Shown: piece after piece, positions 25,375 to 32,464 of the stretch
How the letters are laid out: each line of letters starts with the position of its first letter
How positions within the stretch are numbered: position 1 is the first letter of the stretch
Source: Oxalobacteraceae bacterium OTU3CINTB1
Lineage (GTDB): Bacteria; Pseudomonadota; Gammaproteobacteria; Burkholderiales; Burkholderiaceae_D
NCBI GenBank assembly: GCA_024123955.1
Contig: CP099652.1
Location: forward strand, 3,844,001 to 3,908,000
Direction of reading: 5' to 3'
DNA: 64,000 nucleotides
Notes under the pieces: model-generated
What the model saw: the letters and a program-made list of their open reading frames with translations, nothing else
The model's database searches: none
Told to the model about the DNA's origin: nothing
Made by a program: the position numbers and the translations under genes

Positions 25375-26543
25375 CGCGCCTCCCCTTCGGTGGCATAGGC
25401 GGGCTCGCGCACTTCCGCGACCACATCATCATCCTCTTTGCGCAAAGGGGCCTTGGCCTGCACGCCCCGCTTCAACCACAGATACAAACCGCTGCCCAGC
25501 ACAAAGATGGTGGCGATATCGAGCATCGCCCACAGGAACTGCATCCACGCGCCGCCGTAGTCGCCGAAGTGCAGCGGCTGCGACACCAGCAGCGCCGTCA
25601 GGTACCACGGCAACGCGCGGCGATCGGTGATCTCGCTGGTTTGCGCATCGATCAGCACCGGCTTGTACAAGCGCGACGTCAGCGCCTCGCTGCCATGCAT
25701 GAAGATGCCGTAATGATGCGGGCTGGAGAACGCGGTGCCCGGAAAGGCGACGAAGGCCACCTGCATGCCCGGCTCGGCGGCAACGGCGTTGTCCATCGCC
25801 TTTTGCATCGAACCCAACTTGCCCGGCAGCGGCATATTCTTATACGGCGCAATCATCGCCGCCATTTCGGTGGTTTGCCAGTACTTCACCAGCAGATCGG
25901 CCCAGGTGTTGATCATGCCGGTGGCGCCCACCACCAGCGCCCACGTGAGCGTGACGATGCCCAGCATATTGTGCAGGTCCAGCCATTTGACGCGCGGACC
26001 GCGCTCGCGCCGTACTTCGCCGAATTGCAGCTTGCGCATGAACGGCGCGTACAGCACAACGCCGGAAATGATCGCCACCACCAGCAGCAGCCCCATGAAG
26101 CCGAGGAACAATTTGCCCCACAGGCCGGCGTACAAATCCACGTGGAGGTGGAACATCACGCCCAGGAATGTGCCTTCGAAACTCGGCTCGCCCAGCACCT
26201 GCGCGGTGCGCGCATCGACGGCGACCGACTTGAAGCCCTCGTCGGTCGGATGGTCGCCCATCGTCAGGTACCAGATCTCGCGCTCGTCCGCCTCCTGCGA
26301 CATGTACATCACCAGCTTGTTCGGGTAGCGCGCCTTGGCGGCGGCGATGACGGCGTCAAGATCGGCTTTGGGCGTGTCCGGCGCCATCTTGGGCGCCTCG
26401 ATGGCGTTGCCTAGCAGGTGGTCGATTTCGTGGTGGTAGATCAGCGGCAAGCCGGTCAGGCACAGCAGCAGCATGAACACGGTGCAGACCAGGCTGCTCC
26501 ACTTATGAATCCAGGCCCAGCGGCGAACGGTAACAGGTGTCAT
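25371..26543 (-). CDS. PepSY-associated TM helix protein (iron uptake context)
   Basis: 390 residues with an N-terminal helix (WSSLVCTVFMLLLCLTGLPL), a large extracytoplasmic PepSY-type region, and further membrane helices (LGFMGLLLVVAIISGVVLY, IVTLTWALVVGATGMINTW and ATIFVLGSGLYLWL). H-x-W and aromatic patterns are typical of the PepSY_TM family. Members sit beside TonB siderophore receptors and are thought to help reduce or release ferric siderophores at the inner membrane. It is divergent from such a receptor, with Fur-like boxes between them, so it is probably iron-repressed. Confidence 0.87.
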   Translation of the reverse strand: MTPVTVRRWAWIHKWSSLVCTVFMLLLCLTGLPLIYHHEIDHLLGNAIEAPKMAPDTPKADLDAVIAAAKARYPNKLVMYMSQEADEREIWYLTMGDHPTDEGFKSVAVDARTAQVLGEPSFEGTFLGVMFHLHVDLYAGLWGKLFLGFMGLLLVVAIISGVVLYAPFMRKLQFGEVRRERGPRVKWLDLHNMLGIVTLTWALVVGATGMINTWADLLVKYWQTTEMAAMIAPYKNMPLPGKLGSMQKAMDNAVAAEPGMQVAFVAFPGTAFSSPHHYGIFMHGSEALTSRLYKPVLIDAQTSEITDRRALPWYLTALLVSQPLHFGDYGGAWMQFLWAMLDIATIFVLGSGLYLWLKRGVQAKAPLRKEDDDVVAEVREPAYATEGEAR

Positions 26544-26574
26544 TATGAAAGTGATTCGGCAAACCGGAAATTAC

Positions 26575-26649
26575 AATGATAATGCAAATCACTCTCATTT
26601 AGTAGCGAAACTGCGGCGCACAGCGCTATAATTGAGAATCGCTCTCATT
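26575..26649. promoter_or_regulatory. Two Fur-box-like operators between PepSY and receptor genes
   Basis: Box 1 (26575-26599) contains AATGATAATGCAAATCA followed by CTCTCATT. Box 2 (26631-26649) reads ATTGAGAATCGCTCTCATT with inverted GAGAAT/CTCTC halves. Both resemble the 19-bp Fur consensus built on GATAAT repeats and lie in the divergent promoter gap, one near each gene. Iron regulation is inferred from the match and the gene types. Confidence 0.65.
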
Positions 26650-26673
26650 TACTTACCAAAAATTAAACGAATC

Positions 26674-28863
26674 ATGCACACTCCACATCTGAAATTGTCC
26701 CCTTTCGCGCTTGCCGCAATGCTTATGGTCAGCGCCGCCGGCGCGCAGAGTCAAACTGCTTCGGTAGCGGCCGATACTGCCGAGGGCAAGATCCAGACCG
26801 TCGTCATCAGCGCTTCGGCGGATGCGTCCGCCGAAGGGTTGACCAAGGATTACGCCGGCGGCCAGGTCGCACGCGGCGGCCGTCTGGGCCTGCTCGGCAA
26901 TGTGGACATGATGGATACACCGTTTAATACGCTGAACTTCACGCAGGCAGTGATCCAGGACCAGCAGGCGCGCAGCGTCGCCGACGTGCTGCAGAACGAT
27001 CCGTCGGTGCGCGTCGCGCGCGGATTCGGCAACTACCAGGAGCTGTATGTGATTCGCGGCTTCCCGGTCAACTCGGATGATCTGGCCTATAACGGTTTGT
27101 TCGGTTTGCTGCCGCGCCAGTTCGTCGCCTCCGAATTGCTCGAACGCGTGGAAGTGCTGCGCGGCGCGAACTCCTTCATCAACGGCGCGGCGCCGGGCGG
27201 TGGTGGCGTCGGTGGTTCGATCAACCTGCTGCCCAAGCGCGCCAGCAACAACCCGCTGACGCAGCTGACGGTCGGCGTCGATAGCGGCGGCCAGGGTTAC
27301 GGCGCGGTCGACATCGGCCGCCGCTTCGGCGAGAACGGCAACACCGGCATCCGCGTCAACGCAGTGCGCCGCGACGGCGACACGCCCATCGATGGCGAGA
27401 AGCGCGAGTTGTCGGTGGCGTCAGTTGGTCTGGACTTCCAGGGACGCGGCTTCCGCCTTTCGGCCGATGCCGGCTACCAGAACCACAATCTGCAAGGCGC
27501 GCGTCCGAGCGTGACCGTCAACAAAGACGTCGCCCTGCCCTCCGCCCCGGACTCCGACAGCAACTGGGCGCAGAAGTGGACGCACTCGAAGGAGCGCGAC
27601 ACCTTCGGCACGCTGCGCGGCGAAGTCGATCTGGCCAAGGACACGGTGGCGTGGGCCGCAATGGGCGCGCGCAGCGGCGACGAGTCCAACATCATCGCCG
27701 AGCCGACCATCAGTAGCGCCGCCGGCGCGGCAAGCATGTACCGCTTCGACAACGTGCGCCACGACAGCGTGCGCACCGGCGAGATCGGCGTGCGCACCAA
27801 GCTGCGCACCGGCGCCATTGGCCATAGCCTGAGCGCGACCGCGTCGGGTTTCTGGACTGAGTCGCGCAACGCCTACGCGTTCAGTAACTTCGCCGGCTTC
27901 GCGACCAATATCTTCAACCCGGTCGATGTCGCGGCGCCGTCAACCGACTTCTTCGTCGGTGGTTCCATGAGCGATCCAAAACTGACCGCCAAGTCCATCC
28001 TGTCCAGCTACGCGCTGGCGGACACGCTGTCCATGCTGGACGATAAAGTGCTGCTGACGGTCGGCGTGCGCCGCCAGACTATCAAATCGGACAGCTACGA
28101 CTACAACTCCGGCGTCTCGCTGTCGCACTACGACCAGAGCAAAAACACGCCGATGGCCGGCGTTGTTTACCGTCCAGTGAAAGCGGTGTCGCTGTACGCG
28201 AACTACACCGAGGGCCTGCAGCAAGGTGCGGTGGCTTCCGGTGATGTCGACAATATCGGCCAGGCGTTCGCGCCGTACGTATCGAAGCAGAAGGAAATCG
28301 GCGTGAAGTACGATGTCGGCACCCTGGGCGCCAGCGCGGCGGTGTTCAGCACCAAGCAGCCATCGGCGTATGTGCAGGACCGGATCTTCGGCGTCTTCGG
28401 CGAACAGCGCAATCGCGGTCTGGAGATGACCGTGTTCGGCGTGCCGACGCGCGGCCTGCGTGTGTTGGGCGGCCTGACATTGCTCGACGCCGAGCAGCGC
28501 GTTACCGCCGGCGGACTCAATCAGGGCAACGATGTGATCGGCGTGCCGAAGACGCAGGTGAACATCGGCGCGGAATGGGATGTGCCGGGCGTGCGCGGGC
28601 TGAACCTGAATGCGCGGGCGTTGTACACGTCGTCGCAGTATGCCGACGGCGCGAATCGGCAGGAGCTGGCGTCGTGGAGCCGTTTGGATATCGGTGCGAG
28701 TTATGTCGCCACTATCGCCGATCGCAAGGTCACCTTACGCGCGCGAGTCGATAACGTGGCTGACAAGAGCTACTGGGCGTCGGCCGGTGGTTATCCGGGT
28801 TCGGGGTATCTGGTGCTAGGTTCGCCGCGTACCGCGGTGGTGTCGGCAACGGTGGATTTTTGA
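26674..28863 (+). CDS. TonB-dependent siderophore receptor
   Basis: 729 residues from ATG 26674; the in-frame TTG upstream lies within Fur box 2 and is not a credible start. A signal peptide (PFALAAMLMVSAAGAQSQ) is followed by a plug domain with IQTVVISASAD, NFTQAVIQDQQARSVADVL, LYVIRGFPVNSDDLAYNG and ERVEVLRGANSFINGAAPG. A 22-strand-type barrel follows, ending SPRTAVVSATVDF with terminal Phe. This is the TonB-siderophore family (FpvA/FhuE-like). It would import a ferric siderophore across the outer membrane, with the divergent PepSY protein handling a later step. The siderophore cannot be named. Confidence 0.9.
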   Translation: MHTPHLKLSPFALAAMLMVSAAGAQSQTASVAADTAEGKIQTVVISASADASAEGLTKDYAGGQVARGGRLGLLGNVDMMDTPFNTLNFTQAVIQDQQARSVADVLQNDPSVRVARGFGNYQELYVIRGFPVNSDDLAYNGLFGLLPRQFVASELLERVEVLRGANSFINGAAPGGGGVGGSINLLPKRASNNPLTQLTVGVDSGGQGYGAVDIGRRFGENGNTGIRVNAVRRDGDTPIDGEKRELSVASVGLDFQGRGFRLSADAGYQNHNLQGARPSVTVNKDVALPSAPDSDSNWAQKWTHSKERDTFGTLRGEVDLAKDTVAWAAMGARSGDESNIIAEPTISSAAGAASMYRFDNVRHDSVRTGEIGVRTKLRTGAIGHSLSATASGFWTESRNAYAFSNFAGFATNIFNPVDVAAPSTDFFVGGSMSDPKLTAKSILSSYALADTLSMLDDKVLLTVGVRRQTIKSDSYDYNSGVSLSHYDQSKNTPMAGVVYRPVKAVSLYANYTEGLQQGAVASGDVDNIGQAFAPYVSKQKEIGVKYDVGTLGASAAVFSTKQPSAYVQDRIFGVFGEQRNRGLEMTVFGVPTRGLRVLGGLTLLDAEQRVTAGGLNQGNDVIGVPKTQVNIGAEWDVPGVRGLNLNARALYTSSQYADGANRQELASWSRLDIGASYVATIADRKVTLRARVDNVADKSYWASAGGYPGSGYLVLGSPRTAVVSATVDF

Positions 28864-28926
28864 TGTGAATGCGCGAAGTTTGTAGCGGATGCTTCGGAAA
28901 GAAAGCCCGAATTCTACATGGTCGGA

Positions 28927-28942
28927 CCGGTCTTGCGACCGG
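28927..28942. other. Short GC-rich stem-loop downstream of siderophore receptor
   Basis: CCGGTC-TTGC-GACCGG forms a perfect 6-bp stem about 65 bp after the receptor stop. There is no T-run, so terminator function is doubtful. It marks the edge where base composition drops into the AT-rich island. Confidence 0.35.
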
Positions 28943-28977
28943 CCGGTTCCGCACCCCAAAGCGGTCGAACAAGATAT

Positions 28978-29604
28978 CTAATTCTTATTATCTGTTATTT
29001 TCTCAAAGTCATCAAAATGAACATGTTCATCGTTATCTTCTTGCATATTGATTACCCAAATTGACCGTTGATCCACAAAATGCACCTCATGGATGTTTAA
29101 TAATTGAACAATTTGATTAAGCCAAGCTTTTAATTTTTGCGACATTCGTTGCATGTCACGTTCTGTTTTGTATGGATTTGTGGCGTGTAACAAGCCGTTA
29201 CAGAGCTCATAAGCATCTCGAAATTCACCAGGCGTAAGATAACCGTCTCCAAGACTTTCATGCACGAACGTGCCATCGACCTTTTTCTTAATACCGCTCT
29301 TGATCGGGACCGGATAATAGTTTACGTTGATCTTCGCAAGGTCGTTGAGTAGAAGCTTGGCATTCCACGTCTTAGAGAAATTGTCATACGTCTTTGCGCA
29401 CAAATTTCGGTTTGCAATTAAACTTCCAAACGCGATTCGTTCAAGTATCTTCCTGATTTGAAGCGCTGCTGACTCTACTGCTGGTTGAAAATAAACAGCA
29501 CTTCCGGTCGATCCCAAGAAGTGCTGCGCTACAGCCACGCGTCGCTTGACTTCCTCCATCTGGCGACCGTAGAGCTCAATGGGACTCAAAGCTTTCTTTT
29601 TCAA
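28978..29604 (-). CDS. Conserved-looking hypothetical protein, AT-rich island
   Basis: 208 residues, largely helical in appearance, without signal peptide or membrane segment, so probably cytoplasmic. Recognisable stretches are YFQPAVESAALQIRKILERI, ELCNGLLHATNPYKTERD and a C-terminal acidic tail (NMQEDNDEHVHFDDFEKI). The middle resembles proteins annotated only as hypothetical in many genomes; a HEPN-like helical fold is conceivable but the R-x4-6-H nuclease motif is not seen. GC content is far below the genome average, suggesting recent transfer. Function unknown. Confidence 0.65.
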   Translation of the reverse strand: MKKKALSPIELYGRQMEEVKRRVAVAQHFLGSTGSAVYFQPAVESAALQIRKILERIAFGSLIANRNLCAKTYDNFSKTWNAKLLLNDLAKINVNYYPVPIKSGIKKKVDGTFVHESLGDGYLTPGEFRDAYELCNGLLHATNPYKTERDMQRMSQKLKAWLNQIVQLLNIHEVHFVDQRSIWVINMQEDNDEHVHFDDFEKITDNKN

Positions 29605-29666
29605 TGCTTTCTCTTTTTTTGATCATCTTCAAATGGCGCTAATGGCCGGCGACCGTTATTCCCGGA

Positions 29667-29968
29667 TTAGAGGACGAGCGTCACGCCTTTTGGGCCAGCT
29701 TGGTAATCGATACGCCAACGCCCAAGCGGAATCTCCTCTAGAACGTCCATCAAACGTTTGTCATCGAAATACAGTGGCCCAGGGATATTGAACCTAGCCG
29801 CATAATTCGTTCCCTGCTGGGACATGTAGTCCATCTCAATTTTGAAGTCCTCAATCGTGCTAAATTCCTTCAGCAGTCCAGCGCGAAGCGCCACCAACTC
29901 TCGTCCGTCTCCACCACGTTGCTAATCAAAATGTTTAGCTGGGCGGTTTCATATACTTCTGTACTCAT
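29667..29968 (-). pseudogene. Frameshifted hypothetical gene (about 100 residues if intact)
   Basis: From ATG 29968 the frame reads MSTEVYETAQLNILISN and continues to SWWRFALDC, then stops. A second frame from about 29897 reads ALRAGLLKEFSTIEDFKIEM and continues through an intact-looking stretch to VTLVL at 29667. Joining the two with a one-base shift near 29885-29895 yields a smooth ~100-residue protein. Either the gene is broken or the sequence has an indel error there. The product is not recognised; size and setting are like small cytoplasmic immunity or accessory proteins, but nothing proves that. Confidence 0.5.
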
Positions 29969-30060
29969 GACTATTTTTTTACTTTTTTAAAGACACTCGC
30001 ACAGCGCAACAACGAGAATTTAGTGGGCGTCTGCTGTTGGCCATCAGCTGCAGGACGACA

Positions 30061-30330
30061 TTAAACATCGCGGGGTAATTTCGACACCCATTCTTGAACC
30101 CGTATGAGAATAGGAGCAAGCTCCGGTACGAAGCCATCCTCATCATGCCACTGAGCGATGTCTAAATCCATAGCCAAGCTCTCAATTTCCTTAGTCAAGT
30201 CATACGGCATCGCTTCCAATGCTCGACCGTTTCCACGAATCGAATCCGCGAGGGCTCGCGCAGATGCCTGATGTGCTTGAACAAGGTCCAGCTTCGCTTG
30301 AATACGATTGATTAGAGATTCGTTTGACAT
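30061..30330 (-). CDS. Small helical hypothetical protein
   Basis: 89 residues from ATG 30330 (MSNESLINRIQAKLDLVQ). It appears entirely helical with a repeated acidic/hydrophobic pattern and ends WVSKLPRDV. No signal peptide or known motif. The start is chosen because the upstream extension overlaps the neighbouring lipoprotein gene. Only a weak Shine-Dalgarno is visible. Not recognised. Confidence 0.5.
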   Translation of the reverse strand: MSNESLINRIQAKLDLVQAHQASARALADSIRGNGRALEAMPYDLTKEIESLAMDLDIAQWHDEDGFVPELAPILIRVQEWVSKLPRDV

Positions 30331-30367
30331 TAATTTTGTAGGTCTGCTTCTGGCCGGTTGCGGCAGT

Positions 30368-30661
30368 CTATACACAACGAAACTGAACTTCGGCAGATGC
30401 ATAAGTGCCGTAGCTCGAGTCTTTTCCTGTGCTGCCTACCGGTTCCACTTGCTTCCCTTTCCCCGAGCAAAACTTAGTCGCGTCTTGGAACATTCGGGCT
30501 TTAAGTGCGCTGCTGGAGAAATCGGTAAAATTGCCGAGCCCACCGATCATATACAAATTCTGGCCTATCTCGACCACTCCATCCGTGCGTGTTGTAGCGC
30601 AACCCATTATCGAGGAAGCGACTAAACACGCGCCGAAAGCAGAAGTAAAAAAGTTTTTCAT
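30368..30661 (-). CDS. Small lipoprotein, unknown function
   Basis: 97 residues: MKNFFTSAFGACLVASSIMGC is a lipoprotein signal with lipobox S-I-M-G-C (Cys21). The mature part ends in VQFRCV. It contains a second cysteine pair (FCSGKGK and FRC) that could form a disulphide. A GAGAAG stretch lies 8 bases before the ATG. Probably anchored in the outer membrane. It lies in the AT-rich island between unknown genes. Confidence 0.65.
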   Translation of the reverse strand: MKNFFTSAFGACLVASSIMGCATTRTDGVVEIGQNLYMIGGLGNFTDFSSSALKARMFQDATKFCSGKGKQVEPVGSTGKDSSYGTYASAEVQFRCV

Positions 30662-30735
30662 TGTCGGGCTTCTCTCTAAGTAGCAAAATTACGTCAGGCC
30701 GCTCATGGCCGGAAAGCGCCAGCTATGCGTAAGCG

Positions 30736-31284
30736 CTAGTGTAGCCTCCAAGAATGCGTTGTAGGCGAATACGTCATGAATGGTGTGGTCTGGCTATTTT
30801 CCGGCGTAATGTCCGCAGGCAGTTCTATTTCTACTGACAGCTGCTCCACGAAGTCGAGAACAGCATCATGCTCAGTAGGCCCGGAAATCTCTCGCGGGGA
30901 TATATCGAGCTCGAGCTGCCAATCAACGAAGAAATGGCAATTGACGCTTACTTCGCCGAGCATCACCGACAGCAGATGACTGCCCTCGCGATTAGCGAAA
31001 AGAGCTTGGCTTCCGGGGAACTGGGCATAGCTACCATCAAAGCTATAGGCAAGCTCATATTTGCGAACTAGCGAATCAAACCGTTCCCACTGCTTTGGCC
31101 CCATTTGTTGGATATAAACGTCCCGGAGAGAGCCGTCGTCAGTCCATAAATAAGGAGATGTATCGAATACAGGTCTCATTAGTTTAATGCTCACGTAATG
31201 TGAAAAGGTCCGCTTGTCGCCGCACTCGGCAATGAGCAAGGATACCATCTCGTCCAGAAAGAAAGCTCGCCAATCTCGTCGCAT
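30736..31284 (-). CDS. Hypothetical protein, 182 residues
   Basis: A soluble, acidic protein with no signal peptide (MRRDWRAFFLDEMVSLLIAE). Stretches such as KYELAYSFDGSYAQFPGSQA and VNCHFFVDWQLELD suggest a mixed alpha/beta fold. Its ATG follows the TGA of the GGDEF remnant directly, and the AGGGAG Shine-Dalgarno lies in that remnant's last codons, so it would be translated as if coupled to it. No family recognised. Confidence 0.6.
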   Translation of the reverse strand: MRRDWRAFFLDEMVSLLIAECGDKRTFSHYVSIKLMRPVFDTSPYLWTDDGSLRDVYIQQMGPKQWERFDSLVRKYELAYSFDGSYAQFPGSQALFANREGSHLLSVMLGEVSVNCHFFVDWQLELDISPREISGPTEHDAVLDFVEQLSVEIELPADITPENSQTTPFMTYSPTTHSWRLH

Positions 31285-31615
31285 TCAACTCCCTGATGCG
31301 AGTGGCCGGGAGCACTCGATACCGCTGTCACCCCCGCCGTCCAGGGCCGCAGTCATATCGCTCGCATCGTCAGCGATCACCACGCGGTCACGGCCGGCCT
31401 GCTTGCCTCGGTAGAGCGCCGTGTCGGCACGGTCCACGTAGTGCTCGAACGTTTCGCCCGGCTGGCTGGTGGCGCAGCCGATCGTCACGCTGATCGAGAG
31501 CGGCCGGCTGTCGTCGGAGATCCGCAACGCCTCGACCGAGCCGCGGATGCGCTCGGCGATGGTGGCGCCCTGTTGGGCGCCCCTGACGGCATAGATGCTT
31601 GCGTTGCAGGCGCGA
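31285..31615 (-). pseudogene. C-terminal remnant of a GGDEF (diguanylate cyclase) gene
   Basis: The minus strand encodes ATIAERIRGSVEAL, LSISVTIGCATSQ and YVDRADTALYRGKQAGRDRV, the end of a GGDEF domain (the RADxALYxxKxxGR motif is diagnostic). The GG(D/E)EF active-site segment and everything upstream are missing: in-frame sequence before ~31610 does not continue the domain. GC content is high here, unlike its neighbours, so this is a piece of native chromosomal sequence cut by the flanking AT-rich material. Non-functional as an enzyme. Confidence 0.75.
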
Positions 31616-31662
31616 GGAGGAAACGTCGGGTTCTTGGCGCGTCGACCCTTTTGGTAAGGATA

Positions 31663-31990
31663 TCATATTGCCAAAAATGAAAGGGGCACAGTTTCTCCAG
31701 ATGGAGCCTTGTTTGGCCAACGTCCTCGATACCTCAACGTGTATGCGGGCGTCAGGTCAAATATCGCGGCCCAGTGTGCTTCCAACCCTTGATCGCGCCT
31801 GATTCTCTCCGGAGCATCGTAGCAATCCAGTAAATGCCACTCTGCCTCGTCGCGGAGCCAATGATCGAAGAAGGAAAATGCAATTTTCTGCTTCCCGCCG
31901 TGGATTCTTTTTCCAATACTTTTTCTAAATGAGGAAATTTCTGGTGAATAAGCCACGTTTTTGGATCGACGCACGCGATAAGATCTTCAT
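31663..31990 (-). pseudogene. Degraded hypothetical ORF
   Basis: An open frame ends at 31663 and includes FSFFDHWLRDEAEWHLLDCY and YTLRYRGRWPNKAPSGE. Its natural ATG may be at 31990 (MKILSRASIQK), 2 bp after the preceding stop, but that frame ends soon. A shift at the A5 run near 31963 would join the two. Without the shift only a GTG start at 31974 is available. Product unknown; it may be an inactive gene. Confidence 0.4.
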
Positions 31991-31991
31991 G

Positions 31992-32174
31992 TCACCACTT
32001 GTGGCTTAATGCGGCTTTATCGAACATTTGGCGGCCAAAACCGCGCCCCGACCCCGACAATCTGACAACTCCTGAATTCGATAAAATGGCGTACTGGATC
32101 CCGTAGACAGGGCCGACTCCAGTAAAAGTGTTTTGACACCACGCGACAAAGATGCGCTTTTCGTCTGTCGCCAT
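31992..32174 (-). CDS. Small ORF coupled to or broken from upstream exported peptide
   Basis: About 60 residues from ATG 32174 (MATDEKRIFVAWCQNTFTGV). The ATG overlaps the stop of the upstream 54-residue ORF (TGATG) with AAGAG just before it. Either this is a coupled gene or the two are one exported protein split by a frameshift; the joined reading ..HLLYASKS-MATDEKRIFVAW.. looks natural. Unknown function, low confidence. Confidence 0.35.
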   Translation of the reverse strand: MATDEKRIFVAWCQNTFTGVGPVYGIQYAILSNSGVVRLSGSGRGFGRQMFDKAALSHKW

Positions 32175-32338
32175 CAACTCTTCGAAGCGTAAAGAAGGTG
32201 AAGTACCACAATATCACCGCCATCGACGGACGTGATAATCGGTATTGACCTATTAAGGGTGAACCCAGGAGTTTGCGCGCTGGCGACGGACGTAGCACCA
32301 AGAAAAAGCAAAATAATTGCCAAATTAATCTTTGTCAT
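32174..32338 (-). CDS. Short exported peptide / N-terminal half of split gene
   Basis: 54 residues: MTKINLAIILLFLGATSVAS is a clean signal peptide with cleavage expected after ASA. The mature part IPIITSVDGGDIVVLHLLYA is hydrophobic. The frame ends at 32174 where a second ORF begins. A signal peptide with so short a mature part favours the split-gene reading. It is the right-hand end of the AT-rich island. Confidence 0.4.
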   Translation of the reverse strand: MTKINLAIILLFLGATSVASAQTPGFTLNRSIPIITSVDGGDIVVLHLLYASKS

Positions 32339-32389
32339 ATTGTTCGGTTTTTCTTGGTGTGCATGCCTGTGTAGGCTTTGGCGGAGCTT

Positions 32390-32422
32390 GGCGGATTACG
32401 CCTCGCTAATCCGCCCTACGTG
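32390..32422. repeat. Dispersed palindromic repeat, copy 2
   Basis: Same palindrome (arms GGCGGATTA/TAATCCGCC, then CTACGTG) as copies at 12219, 50124 and 62626, in the opposite orientation to copy 1. It lies at the right edge of the AT-rich island, before the DUF2799-like lipoprotein gene. The loop differs by one base from copy 4. Confidence 0.9.
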
Positions 32423-32464
32423 GTTCAGATTGGCGCGGAGGTCTCGGCTCGCATCACGCGAAGC

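Noticed and set aside
28900..28980. tRNA-like or attachment-site sequence at the left edge of the AT-rich island
   Set aside because: No cloverleaf or TTCGA arm, and no matching direct repeat found at the right edge near 32340-32422.
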